64,000 bases of DNA. Origin: Gremmenia infestans (Eukaryota; Ascomycota; Leotiomycetes; Helotiales; Hamatocanthoscyphaceae). Both the position numbers and the translations under genes were made by a program. Positions 34,371-46,273 of this stretch are shown in pieces; within the stretch, counting starts at the first letter, position 1, and every line of letters begins with the position of its first letter. The stretch spans positions 930,001 through 994,000 of the forward strand of contig JAFEVB010000005.1 of the NCBI GenBank assembly GCA_032629725.1, given 5' to 3'. The notes under the pieces were generated by a model. The model was given only the letters and a program-made list of their open reading frames with translations. It did not search any database and had not been told where the DNA came from.

Positions 34371-35663
34371 ATGAAGGTCTCTGGAATTTCTGCCCTTGCT
34401 GGCATACTTAGTGTTGCATCAGCTAATACCTGCTCTCCAATCACGGTCACAGCCCCTGGCTCATGTGCTACTGGTTCATATGGTGGAGGTTCATATGGAA
34501 ACAAAACTGTCACAGTCACTTCCACCGTTACAGCTCCTGGCTCTACCGTTACCGTTACCGCTCCGGCATCATATAACAACCAGGGTCTCACAAGCTATGG
34601 TTCACCCGGTGGCACAATGGTTGGCGGTGGTGGTCCTAAAAGTTATATTCCGGCTTCCTCAACATATATCGGCCCTCCATCTACTTACGTCGGCAACTCA
34701 AAGTCGGGTGCAATCGCTCCACCATATGTAGCTACATCTGGCACTGTGGTAACTTCCGTAGACTATAGCTACAAGGCAACTTCTGTCTGGATCTATCCTG
34801 TCGGATCCAGCCCAACCAAGGAATGCACAGTTGCAATTTACGAGGAGACGACCGTCACCGTCGTTGTTATCAACATCAATATTACCATCGTCAATGGTCA
34901 AGCAACAACAATTTGTTCCACGATCAGCGGACAAATGCCAACAACGACACCATCCATACCAGCGCCACCAACCACCTATTCGCAACCTCCTAGTTCAGCT
35001 TCTGTCTGGATTCCCGGTGGTGGATATAACGGCACAATGACCCAATCCAAGTCTGCTGGTTCAACTTCTCCCTCCACCCCCGGCGGTGGATCCAACAGCA
35101 CCAAGGTCCACAAAGTCGTTGTTGGCGCCGAGGGCAAACTCCTATACAAAGATAATCAAATCATTGCTAGCATTGGTGATATAATCCGATTCGATTTCAA
35201 CAGCACCAACCACACCGTCACGCAGTCGACTCTCCAAAAGCCTTGCGAGCCCCTCAAGGATGGCTTCGATACTGGATTCACGCACTTCAACAACCAGAGC
35301 CGCACCGGTGTTCTCCCGACCGTGGACTTCGTCGTCAGCGTCTCTACGCCCCTCTGGTTCTACTGCGCACAGCCCAAGGGAACTCACTGCCAAAAGGGTA
35401 TGGTTCTCGGTATCAACCCAGGTACCAAGTTCCCTGAATTCTTGAGCGCCGCTACTGCTACTGCTTCCACCGGCTTCTCTAAGAGCACTGGCCACCCATC
35501 CGGAACCGGTGCCTACAAAACCGGCAAAAGGACTTCTTCCAGCAGCCCCACTGCCTCTGCATCCAAATCCTCCGCAGCCAGTGGTTCAGCTCAGCATCCA
35601 ACCACTTCCACGGCTGCCCCTGGCGAATACCAATATGCTAAGCGCGGCTACTGGGGTGCATAA
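34371..35663 (+). CDS. Secreted Ser/Thr-rich protein with a cupredoxin-like domain
   Basis: Single exon, 430 aa. A signal peptide covers about residues 1-18 (cleavage near SVASA). Residues 20-65 are a Thr/Val-rich repeat around VTVTAPGS. Low-complexity Ser/Thr/Pro/Gly linkers follow. A plastocyanin-like domain occupies about residues 246-352. Its type 1 copper ligands look complete: His in NHTVTQ, Cys in WFYCAQ, and His and Met in THCQKGM. Such proteins are cell-wall or extracellular in fungi; a specific activity is not known. The tail is Ser-rich and ends EYQYAKRGYWGA. It has no hydrophobic segment, so a GPI anchor is unlikely, and a Kex2-type KR site lies five residues from the end. It is a gene island between two TE blocks, with normal codon use and no RIP damage. 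Confidence 0.85.
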   Translation: MKVSGISALAGILSVASANTCSPITVTAPGSCATGSYGGGSYGNKTVTVTSTVTAPGSTVTVTAPASYNNQGLTSYGSPGGTMVGGGGPKSYIPASSTYIGPPSTYVGNSKSGAIAPPYVATSGTVVTSVDYSYKATSVWIYPVGSSPTKECTVAIYEETTVTVVVININITIVNGQATTICSTISGQMPTTTPSIPAPPTTYSQPPSSASVWIPGGGYNGTMTQSKSAGSTSPSTPGGGSNSTKVHKVVVGAEGKLLYKDNQIIASIGDIIRFDFNSTNHTVTQSTLQKPCEPLKDGFDTGFTHFNNQSRTGVLPTVDFVVSVSTPLWFYCAQPKGTHCQKGMVLGINPGTKFPEFLSAATATASTGFSKSTGHPSGTGAYKTGKRTSSSSPTASASKSSAASGSAQHPTTSTAAPGEYQYAKRGYWGA

Positions 35664-37433
35664 ATGATTACGAGAGGGACAGACAGTATAGTGAAAGATT
35701 TGGAAAGAGATGAGTGAGGATTTTAGATTTTACGACTCCTAGCGAAGAATTGTGTACGGTTTAGTTTGGAGTTTTTGGGTTTGTTTATACCTGCATTACT
35801 TTGCAGAAGAGCTTACCAGGGTAGGCTTGGTCTTGGTTTTCCACGGGTCTGGATTCTAGCAAGGGCTTCAATGAATTTTCATTCTAGACACTTCATACAG
35901 TATCTACACGTTCCTTTGGGATTCATGAACCCACTTAATTCCCCCAGCCCGTGTCTTAATTCCTTCTTTCCTATGATGTATGTTTACTAAGCAAACTTCT
36001 AGGCTTCCACTTAATTATGAATTGGATGTGGCCTCTGAGAGGCCTAACGGCTTACTAGGAACCGCCCCCCCCCCTTATGCCATCCTAACAAATACATACG
36101 CGTAATCGCAACAGCCGCGCTATTTCTATCGCAACACCGGCCCGCTAGACGAAGGATGGATGAATCCTCGGCTTACTTATAGTACCTAGGTCGTTCTGCC
36201 TTCTAGTAAGCGCTTAGCGCGCCTCATCAGTAATCAACTTACGGGGTAAGTCAAAATAAACAGAGTATGCCATGGTATGTTAGGCGTAGCCCTACGGGTG
36301 GGATACGGGGTATGCATAAGCAGCCCTAAGGCCTAATTATAGAAGTACGCTAGCCGCGGTGTGGCTGGTGTTGGCACGAACGAGGTCAGCACTCTTTTTT
36401 GCGAGCGGCTTATAGGTCAGTTCCGGGACAGGGGTAGGGAGGTGGAGGGAGGTGAGCTAGTGTTATTATTATGGGCGTTAATGGGATTATTATTGTTAAG
36501 CAGGTATGTGGGATTGATGGATGGAGTTGGAGGGGTCTTGCAATTGGAAGATGCAAGTTTTTGGATTGGAGAAAGAAGAATTTATAAAGTATGAGTTAAT
36601 TCTTGGGTTGGGATGAAGTGTCATGATAATGCTGACAGATAAACTTTTGATACGTGTCTTTAGGTATCATCCTTTAGTCCCCGATCCTTTTTACGCCACC
36701 ACAACCACCATCTTCAAAACTATTAAGCCCAAAGGCGCGCCTCCCATCCTTCATACCTACCCAACGCGTCAAGAGAGTCTCCATAACGCCGGTATCAGGT
36801 TCCCTCCCAACAACGACTAGCAACATTAGTCCTGTCCGTTGTCTGGCCAGGCTACTAGCTAAAGGTCTCATATCAAACAGCATCACAAACACGGATGCAT
36901 ACATGCACTTAAAGTCCAGCGCGTTATTAGCAAGAACGACAGCCCAAAAACATAGATTCTTCCACCACGTGTGAGAAGGGATGTATGAATGGCCCTTTGC
37001 TTGTGGATATAGGTATCGCCTTTCACGAACCGCCGAGACTAGAAACTGGAGCTGCCCAGTTCCTCTGCACAGGATTACCTAAGATGCATGGCTCGGGTTA
37101 GGTACATGTGTATCGGACGGCAGATGTGTGATATCAGTACAGGTTCCTTTATTCGGCTTGTCGTATATCGCGGTGTTATCGGGTAAGGCTGGTCCATCCC
37201 AACCGGCGGGGAAGGTCACAGCTACACAGCCCTCTGGCTACGCGTATGCACGAATTGATTTCTCGAGGTTGTCTTGTATATAATTCTTCAGCTTAGCACG
37301 TCTTAGTACTGTACCCTTCCGGGGGTCCCAGTATTGCAGGCTTCACCTGTAATCCGCCTAGCGTTAATTAATATCATCATGATCATTATCAGGTAAGGCT
37401 GAATATTCACAAATGTTAAATATAAGTAGAGAT
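35664..37433. other. Intergenic, no supported gene
   Basis: I see nothing convincing. Open frames at 35766, 36361, 36623 and 36674 are short, partly overlap on opposite strands and match no family. There is a run of ten C near 36,066. From about 37,400 the sequence becomes AT-rich at the edge of TE block 2. Confidence 0.45.
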
Positions 37434-37560
37434 CACTATAGGTCCCTATAGGTCCTAATTTTAGACCTAGACCTAAGCTATAGAGGACCTAACCTGCCCT
37501 ATAGGTCCTTTAAATAATAGAACCTAACCTATAGGTCCCTATAGGTACTTATAGGTCCTT
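37434..37560 (+). repeat. Left terminal cluster of CCTATAGGTCC-type repeats
   Basis: At least five copies of the word (CC)TATAGGTCC or close variants: for example CACTATAGGTCCCTATAGGT at the outer edge, CCCTATAGGTCC near 37,500 and ACCTATAGGTCCCTATAGGT near 37,530. Subterminal repeats of this sort are typical transposase-binding regions in hAT elements. Confidence 0.7.
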
Positions 37561-40500
37561 TAAGATTATATAATAAGTAACTATAAATAGATAAACTATT
37601 TTAATACTAAAAATAACTAATTATTACTTAGAAGTTAGAATTAGAATAGTGTTTTTTTTTAAATTAGTTTAACTCTATTTTATTTACTAGCTATTATCTT
37701 TACTAGCAGGTATCTTCTATTCTATAATATCTAATTATAATTTTATTAAATATTAACCTTTTCTAGCTTAGCTTTCCTAGATTATCCTATTAATATTTTG
37801 CAAATTTATTTAATAAATTTAAAGTCCTTCTATATAATAGTTATATATTTCCTATAAATAGTAGTAAGATTAGCTACTAGAATATAATTAGTATAAAAAT
37901 TAATATAAAACCTATAATATTACTTACTTTTAAACTTCTAAACTAGATATGCTTCTACTACTTTCTATAAAGCTTCTAAAGCATCTTTTATAAATTATAT
38001 ATATACTTTAGAAGCACTAATATTTATAGCTATTTCTTATACTAGTTATATAAAAGGTGTTTTTAAAAGAACTAGTTTAGTATATATCTAATAGAATCTA
38101 ATCTTATATAATACTTAGGCTATTAAGCTAGTTAGTAAATATACTAATCTTTATATTAATTAACTTACTACTAGATTTAACTTTTTTTGCTTTTTTGCCT
38201 TAGATAAAAGAGGATTTATACTTTATAGCAGGTATAATAAAGGAATAATTTAATCGCTTTAGTATAGCTCTAACTATAGTTTTTTAGATAGTAGTAACTA
38301 TAGTTTTTTTAGTAGTAGCTTTTTAAGAAGATTTTTAAGTAAAAGCTTTTCTTTTACTTTTTCTCTTACCTCTAGATTATACTATAGCTCTAAAATAAGA
38401 TTAGTATAGTAATTAGTATAATATTAGAGTTAACTAATATATTTATAAAGCTAAGAGATAAGAGAGGTATATAGAAGAAGGAATTAATACCTAGAAGCTA
38501 ATTAGTATAATTATTAGTATAGATAGATAAGACTATTATTATACTACTTTGCTTTAATAGCTTTAAAGAGGTAGATTAATTTTAAAAGTATTATAAAGAT
38601 AGGAAATAAGTTATAAAAAATCGCTAAAGTAAATATAGTAGATTGGATCTAAAAAATCTTATTATATATACTAATATAATCTAAATAATTTACCTATTAC
38701 TACTTTTATAATCTAAAATAGTTATTATTAATTTAACTTTCTACCTTTATCTACCTTTATATAAAATCTTTCTATTCTATAGTATATTCCTCTAATATTA
38801 TATATTAATCTTTATACTAATAAATATATAATATTATTATAAGTAACTAAGTAAATTCACTTGCTTAAGGCCTATAGATTAAATAAGAACCCTCTATAAC
38901 CTCTCTAGTAAGTCTAACTATAGCTAGTTTAATATAAAACTCTATACTAATTATTATTCTAGTAGTCTAATTATAAGTAGAAAGCTTCTAAGAAGTTTTC
39001 TACTAATTCTAATATAGTTAAAGCTTAGACTAGAAATGCTTACATTGCTATAAACCTAAATAAATTACAGATTACTAAAGCTAAATAGTTAGATTAAAAG
39101 GTAATTATATATACTAAGTTAAAGCTAATAAAGTAAAAGTATTATCTAGTAGCTAATTAGACTAAGAAAGAAAAACTAGTAGCTAAGTTAAAGAAAAATA
39201 TACTATTAAAGAGGTTAGCTATTAGATATTATACTAATTCTTATACTAACCTCTTATAGAACTAAAGAAGAAAAAAGTATAAAGTTTATAGCTTAAAAAC
39301 TTAGTTAGAGATTAGTTAGTAGCTAATTTTTATAGTATAATAATAATAATTCTATCTAGAAGACTATAGAATATAATTTAGATAATAATTTAAAATATAA
39401 AAAGCTATACTAGAGTAATAAGATTATTAATAGAAAGAAATTTAAAAGTAGAGTATTAAAACCTAAGATTATATTATAAAGAGCTAAGATTATCTAAATA
39501 AGCTACTTTTCTAAGTTTAGTATAAAGATTAGTATAAAATTAACTAAAATTAGAATGCGTATTTTATTAAGTTTTAAGTTTAGTAATATGCCTAGCTTAC
39601 TTAGCTTAATAGTCTAGCTACTAAAATTAAACATCTTAATTAGCTAGATTTGAAATCTCTATTAAAAAGTATTCTTTATAAAAAGTGCACTTTAAAGTAA
39701 GTTATTCTATATCTTTCTGCTTTAATTATTAATAAATTTAGAAATATTATAAAAATAGGACTTAGTATATTCTTTATAAATAGTAAAAAAGCTATCTTTT
39801 AAAATTTAATTACGTATTTAAAAAAGAATAGCTATATTAAAAAAGGCTAGGTTAAGTATTCTAGTTTATCTTTATAGTAGCCTAGCTAGGCTAGTTAGAA
39901 TAAATAAGCTATAATTAGTTTCAGTTTCTCTTAAAAAGACTCTATAAGCTATAAATAGACCTAGAAGATATTAACTTTCTAAGATATCCTAGATAATTAT
40001 ATATATGTTTCTTCTACTTTTAAGAAGCTATATATTATATCTAATACTAAAGCTACTAAAAAGAAGTTAGATAATTTTTTTATTATAGAAGTTAACTAAG
40101 AAAATTAAGAAAATATAATACTCTAGTAGATAAATTATAAATAAAGAACTAATTTAATAATAAATTATTATAATATTTATACTAATTCTTATACTAACTA
40201 TAGTATTTATCTTAATACTATAATCTATATAGAAAAGTTTTAATTAGATACTTAAATTTAATCTATCTTAAATCTTTACTAAAAGGTAGTAACCTATATA
40301 AAAATTATAATTACTTTTATCTATCTTATAGATTTAACTTTATTATACTTTTTTTATATATAAGCTTAAAAGTCTTAAATTGCTTTTAATTACTATAAAT
40401 TCTATAGCTTTTCTATTTATCTCTTTTAATCTACTATCCTCTCCTATAGCTCTATCTTTTTCTATAGCTCTATTCTCTTTTATAGCTTCTTATACTACTA

Positions 40501-43350
40501 ATAGAACTAATTTTTCTATTATTAGAAAAGGAAAAGTAGAATATTAAGTCTTCTAATAGATAGCTAAAAACTACTAATAATTTATAGTATAGTAGATAGT
40601 TATAGAATAGGCTATTAATTTTAAATTAAATTCTTCTAATATAAACTTAAGAAAATATATTAGTTAGAAAACTAAGAAAACATCTTCTTACTAGGCATTC
40701 TTTTACTAGAGTGCTAAATAGATAAGTAGAGAACCTATACTTATATATTAAAGCTACTATATTATTCTTATATATTCTAATATTAAGAAAAGTAGAACCT
40801 TAGCTTTTAAAAAGTACTCTTAGTCTAGGGATTATTACTTAAACGCTAGATTAAATGCTTTTTCTAATATTTATTAATATTATAATTTATTAGAAAATAC
40901 TTAAATAAGTTAATTAATATAATAATTAGTATAAAATACTAATTCTTTTAAACTACTATAACTTTTATATAGAATAAATTTTAATACTAGATTCTCTTAA
41001 CTATAGCTTTATTAAAGCTGTTTTTCTAGTTAGTTAAGAATCCTAAATAGGTTAGACTTACTAAAATGCAGAATCTATATCTTAAACTACCTTTACTTTT
41101 AACTTTATAGAAAGATCTTAATACTTAAATATATAAGCTTAAGTCTAAATTGCTAGCTAATTATATTCTAGGTAGTAAAGTTACACTTTTACTTAATAGC
41201 TAGTTAAGTCTAATACGAAAAACCTATCTTAGGGTTATTATATACTATATTAATAAGAACTAGATATTATAATCAAAGCTGATTAGATTTAAAGTTATTA
41301 TAGCTAATTATACTAGAGCTAATTTTACTATTATTATTAATAGTATTATTACTAAATTTAGGCTAACTAGATATATATCTATAGTTATTATAGATAATAT
41401 AGATAATAATAGTATAATAGTAGAAAAGATAAATAAGATCTTAGATAATATATTTAATAAAGATTAATTTCTATAAGGTAAAAAAATCCCTTATTTTCTA
41501 TATATTCTATATTATCTAGTTAGGTCTATAAGCTTTTCTTAGAAAAATCTAAATTAAACCTATAAATAAAAAGTTTATCTAAAATTAGAAGAAAAAATAA
41601 AAGATAAGAAAGTTAAGTAAACTAGCTAGAAGTCTTAATACTAAATAGAATATTCTACTAGTTCTAGTAAAGATAAGTTTACTTAAATATTTTATACTAA
41701 TTATTATACTAATCTAGAAGTATAGATCTAAAAACTTGTAACTATAATTAATTCTAGTAGATAATAATAGAAAAAAATTAAGAGAGTCTAATCTAAAATA
41801 TTTACTAATAATACTATATTTATATATCTGCTTTAAATAGTTATAGATATTAAAACTTGCTAGGATTTAACTACTTATATAATTATCTATACTTTATAAC
41901 TCCGCTCTATAATTAACTAATTTTATTATAATTTTACCTTTATAATACTATTTTTCTTAACTAAAATCAACTAGAAAATGCTTAGTTATCTAGTTAATAT
42001 TCTATAGCTTTTTAACTTTCTTATTATAACTATAGATAAGATAACTTCTTTTATAATTCTTTATATACTTTAGATATATAATTATCTATTTAAATAATTA
42101 AATAAATATAAATAATAGCTAGAGCTTAAAAAAAAGAAGATATTCTTAGGTTTCTTCTTTAATTAGAATAATTATTAAGATAGAGATAAAACTTAATAAA
42201 TACTATAATCTTATATATACTAATATAGATAGTATCTATATAATTAGTATAATTCTAAACTTTATATCTAAACTATAGAGTTTTAATCCTAGCACTTGCT
42301 AGCTTGATTTTAGGTATTAAGATTAGAAGTCTATTTTTAAGATCTAATTTTAATAATTCTATTAGATATATATAAACTAATAACTAGACTATTATTAATT
42401 ATAGTTTTTCTAGTTGCAAAACTAAGACCCTTTAGTATTATTACTAAGTAATAGATATACTACTTCTAATACTATAGAAGAAGATAATAAAGTAGATTAA
42501 TAGCTTATAGAAGATATATTTTTATAATTCTAAATTATTTTTATACTAATCTTTATACTAATTATCTTTAGAAATAACTACTACTAAGCTTCTTAAATTT
42601 TTTAAAGATCTTAAACCTATAAGTTCTAGACTTATAATAATAGTAAAAGATATATTATATATTTCTACTACTAGTATTAGAATAGAGAGAGTCTTTAATT
42701 TTATCTAAGATATCTATAATTACTAATATAGTAATCTTACTCTAAATACTCTCTATTTCTTAGTAATACTTTACTATTATCTATAATTAGATAGATAATC
42801 TAATTCTTATTATAAATATTTAACTTTTACTATAGATCTTAAATATATATTAGAAAAAGATATCTTAGATAAGATTATAAAGTAGGAGAAGGAAATAGAT
42901 ATTTGCTAGTAGGTCTTAAAAGTATAGGAAACTAATATTTATATTAGTAATAAGAAGATAGATACCTCTTTTACTAGTTAGGTTTAGATATATAAAATTG
43001 CTATTAAATAAAGATATAAGTAATAATAAAAGCTTAAATATTAGGCTTAAGAGTAGAAGTAATAATAATAAAACTAGAAATATTAAGCTCTAAAAAAGAA
43101 GTAATAATAAAAGCAAGAATATTAAGATTAAGACTAGTAATTTAATACTACTAGGAAGGAGCTTTTCTTGCTACTATTAGATAAAAATACTAGAAATAGG
43201 AAAAGATCTAGGGAAAGTAATAATATAAATAGCTAAAGAAGTTAAAGAAGATAAATAAGAAATAAAAGTTATATTCTAACTTAAAACTAATACCTCTTAA
43301 TTTATATTAATTTTTATATTAATATTACTATTATAAGTTATATAATATTA

Positions 43351-43474
43351 CCTATAGGTCTCTATAGGTTCTTATAAAAAAATTAAGGACCTAAGACCTG
43401 ACCTATAGGTCTAGAAATCCCTAAGGACCCGCCTATAGGGACCTATAGGTCGGGTACCCATAGGTAATTAGGTC
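43351..43474 (-). repeat. Right terminal cluster of CCTATAGGTCC-type repeats
   Basis: Copies of CCTATAGGTC and its complement, with CTATAGGGACCTATAGGTCG at 43,433-43,452 being the inverted counterpart of the left edge. GGTACCCATAGGTAATTAGG continues to about 43,474. C and G are better preserved than inside the element. Confidence 0.7.
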
Positions 43475-43921
43475 TTGTGGTAAGGTCTAAATACAAGTCC
43501 TATCCAGAGGAGAGCTTGAGCCTCCTATGAACGATGTGTTGGTATCGTGGCAGCCAAGATTGCCCAAAATCATACCAGTGGATCTCGCGCTTCCTGTGAG
43601 TCGGACTATGGATCCGATGAACCTCGCGAGTGTCAGTCGAATCTTGTATCTCTTGTTGCCCTCACGTGATTCGAAGAAACATATCGCGAACGACCGGCTA
43701 ACGATCCCCTACTGAGTAGATGGGAGAACAACAAACGTATTCGAAGGGCGCACGATGTGCGGTACCAGAATCCGATGTGATGTTGATACAGAGTTGTGGT
43801 CCAGTGGAGCAGAGTCATGTGTTCCAACAAGTCCTTCATTCCAGCCAGAGCGGTACCTTCAGCTAGTCCGACATTCCATTTGACTTGGAAAAATGCATTG
43901 AAAAGCCGCGAAGAAGTCTTC
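43475..43921. other. Intergenic, 3' flank of the transcription factor gene
   Basis: No supported gene. A minus-strand frame at 43633-43956 overlaps the end of the regulator and has no family features. I considered it as an extra exon but found no splice donor near 43,930. Confidence 0.45.
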
Positions 43922-45701
43922 CTATCCGAAAGGGAATTGACTCGCCCGATCCTCAAAGCCCATCAACTCAATCCCCTTGCGAAACCCCGGCCCACTCATA
44001 TTCTTGATATTCAAGGTCCATACCAGTTCGCGCTCATACTGAAAACGACGAAAGTATGATTTTAGGATCCATTGCGCGTAGGTTGTCATTTGAGGACCAC
44101 AGGTTCCGTTCTCGAATTTGTGGCAGTATTCGATGGACTGGCAGAGGTAACGGGCTAGCTTATCGGCTTCTTGTTTGACTGAAGATATGGTGGGAAATCT
44201 GGTATTGAGAAGAAGTCCTTGTTCTTCTAGGTCCAAAGAATGCTGATCGAATGCTGGCGAGAGGACAGAGATTCCGAAAAAGTGTTCATAGATATCTATC
44301 ATACTGCATAGAAGCTGGAGCAATATTGCCCACCACAAAACCACTTGACATGCGATGTCTAGGGTTTCAAAGTGGAGGGAAAAGGGGAATAATTTGCTAT
44401 TGTAAAGATCATCTGCTGGGTTATAAACGGTAGATGGCATGGCCCAATAAAGCGGTTTTGCAATCGCGTTTCGGTATTTCCCATGACGATCATGGAGCTT
44501 TTCGAGTACAATGAGAGAATCCTTAAAGAGACTCGTTCTCCACTGTTTGGGCAATACACCAAATATGTTGTGGCTAGCTATGAGGAGCTCCGACTTTTCG
44601 AGGAGCACAGGCACTTCGCAAACAACGTCCATTAATTCGTGGAACGAATCGTGTGCTGCGCTCATGGACATGAGCTGGCGGCAATGAGATATTGCCATTG
44701 ATCTAGCATGGCGATTCACAAGAGAATCAAGCAGCTATGATTTTGGTCAGCGTGGATATCTTAAGAAAGCTAGTAGGCCTACAAGGACAACTCGAATTCG
44801 AGCGCAGAAGCTCGGCCACAGCGGCGAGGGGGAATCCATTCGTTCATTTCGAACGCGTAATATTTCTGATATGCCATGGGCATGAGCGCTCCAGGAATCA
44901 TCAAGAGGGCAGACAAATAGCTAAATCTATTAGAGCTTTGCAATGTATATAGGGAAAATGGCAATAGAATTACCTCGCCGCTGGAAAGCACGGAGATAGC
45001 AGCTAGAACCTCGTCACTTTGTCCAGCAGTAGTGTCTTGGATTTCCACACGCAATGTCTGAAGAGCATTGTTATATACATGCAATGCCTCGTCAATACTA
45101 ACGCTTCCCGATTTTGTGATGGCGACCTGTATCACACAAAACGTGAGCAGCGAATAGTCGAGAGCATGACTTTTCCCCTCAAGCTCGCAGATTGTTTGGA
45201 GCCAGGAAAATAGAGACGTTTCTCTTATATCGGCTTGACTCGGCTGAGGCAGGTAGAGCTTCTTCAGGAGTTCCAGGGCTTGAAGTCGGAACTGTGTCCA
45301 TGGGCCTATGGGATTCTGGACTTCCGAGTTTAGTAGGTGTAGAGTTTGGTCAAAATCACGAGAGATGTGGAGGTCAAGATTGTTTTGCTTGAGCACTGAG
45401 AATGCTGTAATTGAGAGGTTTTCAGGAGTCCGGTTCACGAATATTGCATCGCGTTGGTAGCCCTTGCAAGCAATCTCGGCTTTCTCACACCGGAAGCACG
45501 TTGGCACTCGGTAATCACACTAAGCAAAGTCAGTATGGATTGGAAAGCGAATTCAGAAGACCGGATATGTATCTATCTCACTTTGACTTTGCGTCTTCTG
45601 CAATCGTGGCAGGCTCGAGAGGCCACCTTAGGTTGAGAATCGAACGGTTAGCCATTACTTCATATACTGTACATCGCGGGGACTCGGGGTTTGACTACCA
45701 T
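43922..45701 (-). CDS. Zn2Cys6 transcription factor with fungal-specific domain (DUF3468 type)
   Basis: Exons in coding order: 45626-45582, 45519-44974, 44920-44783 and 44734-43922. Introns are 45581-45520, 44973-44921 and 44782-44735, and all keep phase 0. These exons give 513 codons. The first exon is not resolved: the likely ATG is at 45701 (MVVKPR...), but no good donor joins it in frame to 45626. The Zn2Cys6 cluster spans the 45.5-kb intron: C-x2-C-x6-C in CHDCRRRKVKC, then C-x2-C-x6-C in CFRCEKAEIAC. The rest matches the fungal-specific regulatory domain, including SWSAHAHGISEILRVR, which only appears with the 44.95-kb intron removed, and a C-terminal CQSIEYC..REL-x-W segment. It is divergent from the MFS gene, with 572 bp between starts, so it may regulate that transporter. 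Confidence 0.85.
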
Positions 45702-46273
45702 GCCGGTTGAAGTTATGAGGCGCAAATTGAGAGTTAAATAAGTACTGCAGTCCTCGCACAATTGATATCTTGGTGTGACGTCGCAGTTGGAAGTCCAGTC
45801 AAGGAAGGTTACCTTACCATACCCATACCGTATGAATTGTAAGTCTTACGACATTTAGGCCCATGCACATTGATTGGTGGAGATGTGGCGCTAGTCTTTA
45901 TTTGGCAGCATTTTCCGAATTTACGACAAGGTTTACACGCTTTCTAAGCGGACGCCGCACTACTCATCATCTGTCCCCAATCTGTGGTTCAGCGGCATAG
46001 AACATGCAATTTCTGAGTTGGGGATTCTGTATTGTGGGTAGCCTCCACGAAAGAACCATTTTGGGAGCAATCCAGCGAGTATGTTGCAGGGGGTTGTGAA
46101 GTTTCAGTTTCCACCTCTTTGCTTATAGATCAATCAGAATAGGGCTCCACCGTGACTCTTGATATCTACCATTAGGTACATAAAGGAGGCTCGCCATCTG
46201 TCCTGGGATCAAGTTTCTCCTAACTACTTCATGTCATCAATTGTTGTGTTCGCTGTTTCCACTTCCATTTATC
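45702..46273. promoter_or_regulatory. Shared promoter region of the regulator / transporter pair
   Basis: 572 bp between divergent starts, no gene inside. The only regulator-like site I can point to is the CGG-N3-CCG word listed separately. Confidence 0.45.
45949..45957. promoter_or_regulatory. Candidate Zn2Cys6 binding site, CGG-N3-CCG
   Basis: CGGACGCCG is an inverted pair of CGG half sites with a 3-bp spacer, a spacing used by some Zn2Cys6 dimers. One nine-base match in 572 bp can arise by chance, so this is only suggestive. Confidence 0.3.

Larger units (their letters stand above)
37434..43474 (+). mobile_element. TE block 2: RIP-degraded hAT-like DNA transposon
   Basis: About 6 kb, AT-rich with the same CpT/ApG-only pattern as block 1. 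The ends carry opposing clusters of a CCTATAGGTCC-type repeat. On the plus strand near 42,590-42,800 a hAT C-terminal dimerisation motif is readable: YISTTSIRIERVFNFI followed by DIYNYQYSNLTLNTLYFLV, corresponding to the family's (P)ATSA..ERVFS...LxPxTL..L. The rest of a transposase would extend left to about 39.8 kb. The origin of 37.6-39.8 kb is unclear; it may be part of the same element or another insertion. Exact ends and the 8-bp target duplication could not be fixed. Confidence 0.7.

Noticed and set aside
36361..36594. 77-codon plus-strand frame with a hydrophobic middle
   Set aside because: The Leu-rich stretch comes from a low-complexity TTATTATT run; no start context or homologous motif, and it lies in intergenic DNA near a TE edge.
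43633..43956. Extra 3' exon of the Zn2Cys6 regulator
   Set aside because: No GT donor near the end of the regulator frame would reach it, and the regulator already ends after its expected C-terminal segment.
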